Assembly: GCA_024636135.1 (NCBI GenBank)
Contig: JAGXHP010000155.1
Span: forward strand, 1 to 7,240
DNA: 7,240 nt
Reading direction: 5' to 3'
From: Chloroflexota bacterium
GTDB lineage: Bacteria; Chloroflexota; Limnocylindria; QHBO01
Shown here one piece after another: positions 5,704 through 7,240 of the stretch (the first letter of the stretch is position 1; the number at the start of each line of letters is the position of its first letter). Under the pieces are notes generated by a model that was not told the DNA's origin, did no database searches, and worked only from the letters and a program-made list of their open reading frames with translations. The translations under genes and the position numbers were made by a program.

Positions 5704-5718
5704 GCCGGGCTACCCGGC
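5704..5718 (-). terminator. GC hairpin with the stop codon in its loop
   Basis: GCCGGG-CTA-CCCGGC is a perfect 6-bp stem. Its 3-base loop is the TAG stop (minus strand 5712-5710) of the membrane-anchored protein. A second possible stem, CCGGGC (5705-5710) with GCCCGG (5721-5726), competes with it. No T-run follows, so intrinsic termination would be inefficient by the classical rule, but its position at the operon end suggests a role in ending transcription or protecting the 3' end. Confidence 0.35.
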
Positions 5719-6189
5719 GGGCCCGGTCATGTCCAGGAGAATCGTTCCTCCATCGACATCGGCCGCGACACGCTCGAGCGCCGGGTCCGACGTGTCGAGG
5801 GGGAAGCCGCCGAAGTCCCAGGCGCGTCCGTCACAGTCGACCAATCGGTCCGCCCGGATCTCCACGACACAGTCGTCGCGGCCGGGACTGGCGGCGTTGA
5901 CCGCGCTGAAACCACCGACCGGCGAGGGTGCCACGATGACGGTGACCTGCACCCGCCCGCTGCCGGCATCTCGCTCACCCGACCAGCCGCGCGATCGAGT
6001 GAGGATCACATCACGCGAGATCGGCCCGGCCGCAACCTCCGTCACCGACCCGGCCGTCACGATCGTGTCGTCCCTCGGCTCCGCGACGCTGAAGATGGCC
6101 GGCCGCACCAGCAGTGCCACGACGACAACCCCGAGCGCCACCAGCAGGCACCCCACCGCGGCGCGGCGGATCGGGACCGGCTCATCCAT
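5710..6189 (-). CDS. membrane-anchored protein of unknown function
   Basis: I do not recognise a family. The 159-residue protein has a short N-terminal region (MDEPVPIRRA), one hydrophobic helix at about residues 10-33, and then a soluble domain. The arginines before the helix suggest that the N terminus stays inside and the domain faces outward. The outer part looks beta-rich, and two cysteines (Cys107 and Cys119) could form a disulfide. The helix has no lipobox, so a lipoprotein is unlikely. Its ATG (6189-6187) overlaps the end of the phosphoesterase gene by 8 bases and there is no good ribosome site of its own, which points to translational coupling. It is the last gene of the three-gene operon, and a hairpin surrounds its stop codon. 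Coding status is well supported; function is unknown. Confidence 0.75.
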   Translation of the reverse strand: MDEPVPIRRAAVGCLLVALGVVVVALLVRPAIFSVAEPRDDTIVTAGSVTEVAAGPISRDVILTRSRGWSGERDAGSGRVQVTVIVAPSPVGGFSAVNAASPGRDDCVVEIRADRLVDCDGRAWDFGGFPLDTSDPALERVAADVDGGTILLDMTGPAG

Positions 6190-6868
6190 CGGCGTCGGGG
6201 CCGACCAGCTCGACCAGCGTCGACCCGGTGCAGTTGTAGAAGAGCGTGCCGTTCAACCGAGCCGTGCGGTCGTCGATCCCCCGTCGCACGAGCGCCGTGT
6301 GCCCATGCAGCCAGAGCGGCGGCGCGACGCGATCGGCCAGCCAGCGGAATGCCGTGAAGCCTCGATGGGCATGGTCCTCGTCGTCATTCACGTCACGCGG
6401 TGGAGCATGGCTGACGAGAATCACCGGTCGGACTCGCTGCGCAGCGCCCCACGCCCGCAGCACGCGTCCCCACATGCCGATGGCCGAGACCTGCATCCCC
6501 CGCCGGTTGTAGACCGGCGAGCCCGAGAAGCCGATGAGGCGCAGGCCTGCCTCCTCGACCAGCCGTCCGTCCGGCATCGGCTCGGGCAGCAGCACGCGAC
6601 CCGATGCGCTCCATGCCGGTCCCACGTCGTGGTTGCCGCGGATATAGCGCAGCGGCGCATCGAAGGCATCAGCGACGAACGAGAGATAGTCGGGTTCGAG
6701 ATCACCGGCGCCGATGACGATGTCGATCGGCCCGATGCGCTCCCGCGAGATCGGCGAGTCCAGCGTCGGGTCCGGCTCGTCCGAGACGGCCAGCAGCCGG
6801 ACGGGTCGACCGCCCCGAGCGGCAAAGGGCAGCGGATCGGGCCAGCGCACGCGGAGACGGTCCGTCAT
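6182..6868 (-). CDS. calcineurin-like metallophosphoesterase
   Basis: This protein belongs to the binuclear-metal phosphoesterase superfamily, whose members hydrolyse phosphomonoesters, phosphodiesters or cyclic nucleotides. The 228-residue protein shows metal-binding motifs in the correct order: Asp30 in VSDEPDP (29-34 region), GD (55-56), GNHD (78-81), SHAPP (153-157) and HGHT (188-191). The usual first motif DxH appears here as DEPD, without the histidine. As I recall, a similar SDEVDP form occurs in a group of bacterial homologues, so this is probably a subfamily trait rather than damage. No signal peptide is visible, so it should be cytoplasmic. The ATG at 6868 overlaps the upstream gene's stop as ATGA, with GAGGA shortly before it. 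It is the middle gene of an operon with a ParB-like-domain protein and a membrane-anchored protein. The substrate is unknown. Confidence 0.9.
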   Translation of the reverse strand: MTDRLRVRWPDPLPFAARGGRPVRLLAVSDEPDPTLDSPISRERIGPIDIVIGAGDLEPDYLSFVADAFDAPLRYIRGNHDVGPAWSASGRVLLPEPMPDGRLVEEAGLRLIGFSGSPVYNRRGMQVSAIGMWGRVLRAWGAAQRVRPVILVSHAPPRDVNDDEDHAHRGFTAFRWLADRVAPPLWLHGHTALVRRGIDDRTARLNGTLFYNCTGSTLVELVGPDADG

Positions 6869-7240
6869 CGGTCCTCGCCGGGGCCGCTGATCAGGTCACG
6901 TCGCGGGACCTCGTCCATGGTGGGGCGCTGCTCGACGGTCCGCGTGTGCCGGCCCTGGCCGGCCTGACGGATCTCATGCGCTCCGATGAGCGACCCGGCG
7001 TCCAGCGTCGCCTTGCCGGGCTCGGTGAGGCCGGGCACGAGCAGCTGGGTGACGTCGGCGTCGATCTCCACGCCGCCCGCCTTCAGGGCAGCGGCCACCC
7101 GGTTGTGGCCGTCGACGACGTAATACTCCTCGCCGACCTGCTGCAGCTCGATCGGCGGCAGCACCTCCAGCCGATCGACCGCCCTCGTGATGCGCAGCCA
7201 GCGTGCTCGCCAGTTCTGGCCGCGCAGCCGCGGCAGGGGA
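6865..7240 (-). CDS. ParB-like N-terminal-domain protein (5'-truncated)
   Basis: The frame is open from the right window edge to TGA at 6867-6865, giving 124 visible residues and no start. A ParB/sulfiredoxin-like fold is suggested by LPPIELQQVGEEYYVVDGHN followed by RVAAAL. The DGHNRV motif lies at 7113-7096 and matches the conserved GHxR nucleotide-binding box of ParB-like domains. The residues before it (RGQNWRARWLRITRAVDRLE) are basic, as in small stand-alone ParB-like proteins of high-GC bacteria. There is no helix-turn-helix region after the box; instead a polar, probably disordered tail rich in Arg, Asp and Glu follows. It is therefore unlikely to be the chromosomal partition protein ParB. 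It overlaps the phosphoesterase start by 4 bases (ATGA), and the two should be translated together. A GTG at 7164 is internal. Its role, perhaps nucleotide binding or hydrolysis, is inferred from the fold only. Confidence 0.75.
   Translation of the reverse strand, partial: PLPRLRGQNWRARWLRITRAVDRLEVLPPIELQQVGEEYYVVDGHNRVAAALKAGGVEIDADVTQLLVPGLTEPGKATLDAGSLIGAHEIRQAGQGRHTRTVEQRPTMDEVPRRDLISGPGEDR

Noticed and set aside
5513..6967. A 484-codon open frame on the plus strand
   Set aside because: It runs antisense to three overlapping genes with recognised or well-supported features. Its translation is a Pro/Arg/Ser-rich sequence with no family signature, as expected from GC-rich codon bias on the opposite strand.

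Overview
The window is a compact, strongly G+C-rich stretch of bacterial chromosome with GC-biased third codon positions, GTG as well as ATG starts and short gaps. This composition and the gene families would fit Actinomycetota or a high-GC Chloroflexota lineage, but nothing here fixes the phylum. I see no insertion sequence, phage gene or CRISPR array. The content is mostly housekeeping and ordinary accessory genes. The most unusual part is a structured, repeat-bearing non-coding stretch at about 5500-5690.

Layout, left to right. At 2-994 (+) is the 3' part of an FAD-dependent amine oxidase of the monomeric sarcosine oxidase / N-methyltryptophan oxidase family. It is followed by about 280 bases without a gene, holding a promoter candidate and two stem-loops that would form the leader of the next gene. 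At 1276-2589 (+) is a complete RhlE-type DEAD-box RNA helicase. It ends convergently on a four-membrane-segment protein of unknown role (2586-2990, -), and the two stop codons overlap. A divergent control region (2991-3097) separates that gene from a Nudix hydrolase (3098-3604, +). The Nudix gene is closely followed by an EamA/DMT-family transporter (3608-4456, +), and the pair probably forms one operon. Next come a small putative membrane protein (4643-4825, +) and a tRNA-His gene on the minus strand (4998-5074).

The rest of the window reads on the minus strand. A GlsB/YeaQ/YmgE-type small membrane protein (5187-5453) lies downstream of the 256-base region 5454-5709. That region carries four copies of a 12-bp palindrome related to CCGATNNATCGG, arranged as two related 62-bp imperfect hairpin units. 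Upstream of it is a tightly packed operon with 4-bp and 8-bp overlaps. In order of transcription it encodes a ParB-like-domain protein (cut by the window edge), a calcineurin-like metallophosphoesterase and a single-pass membrane-anchored protein of unknown function.

Functionally, the helicase (RNA remodelling), the Nudix hydrolase (nucleotide or metabolite clean-up) and the GlsB-like protein (associated with stress responses in other bacteria) are common cellular-maintenance genes. No single pathway unites the window. The minus-strand three-gene operon is the only set whose members are likely to act together, and its role is unknown.
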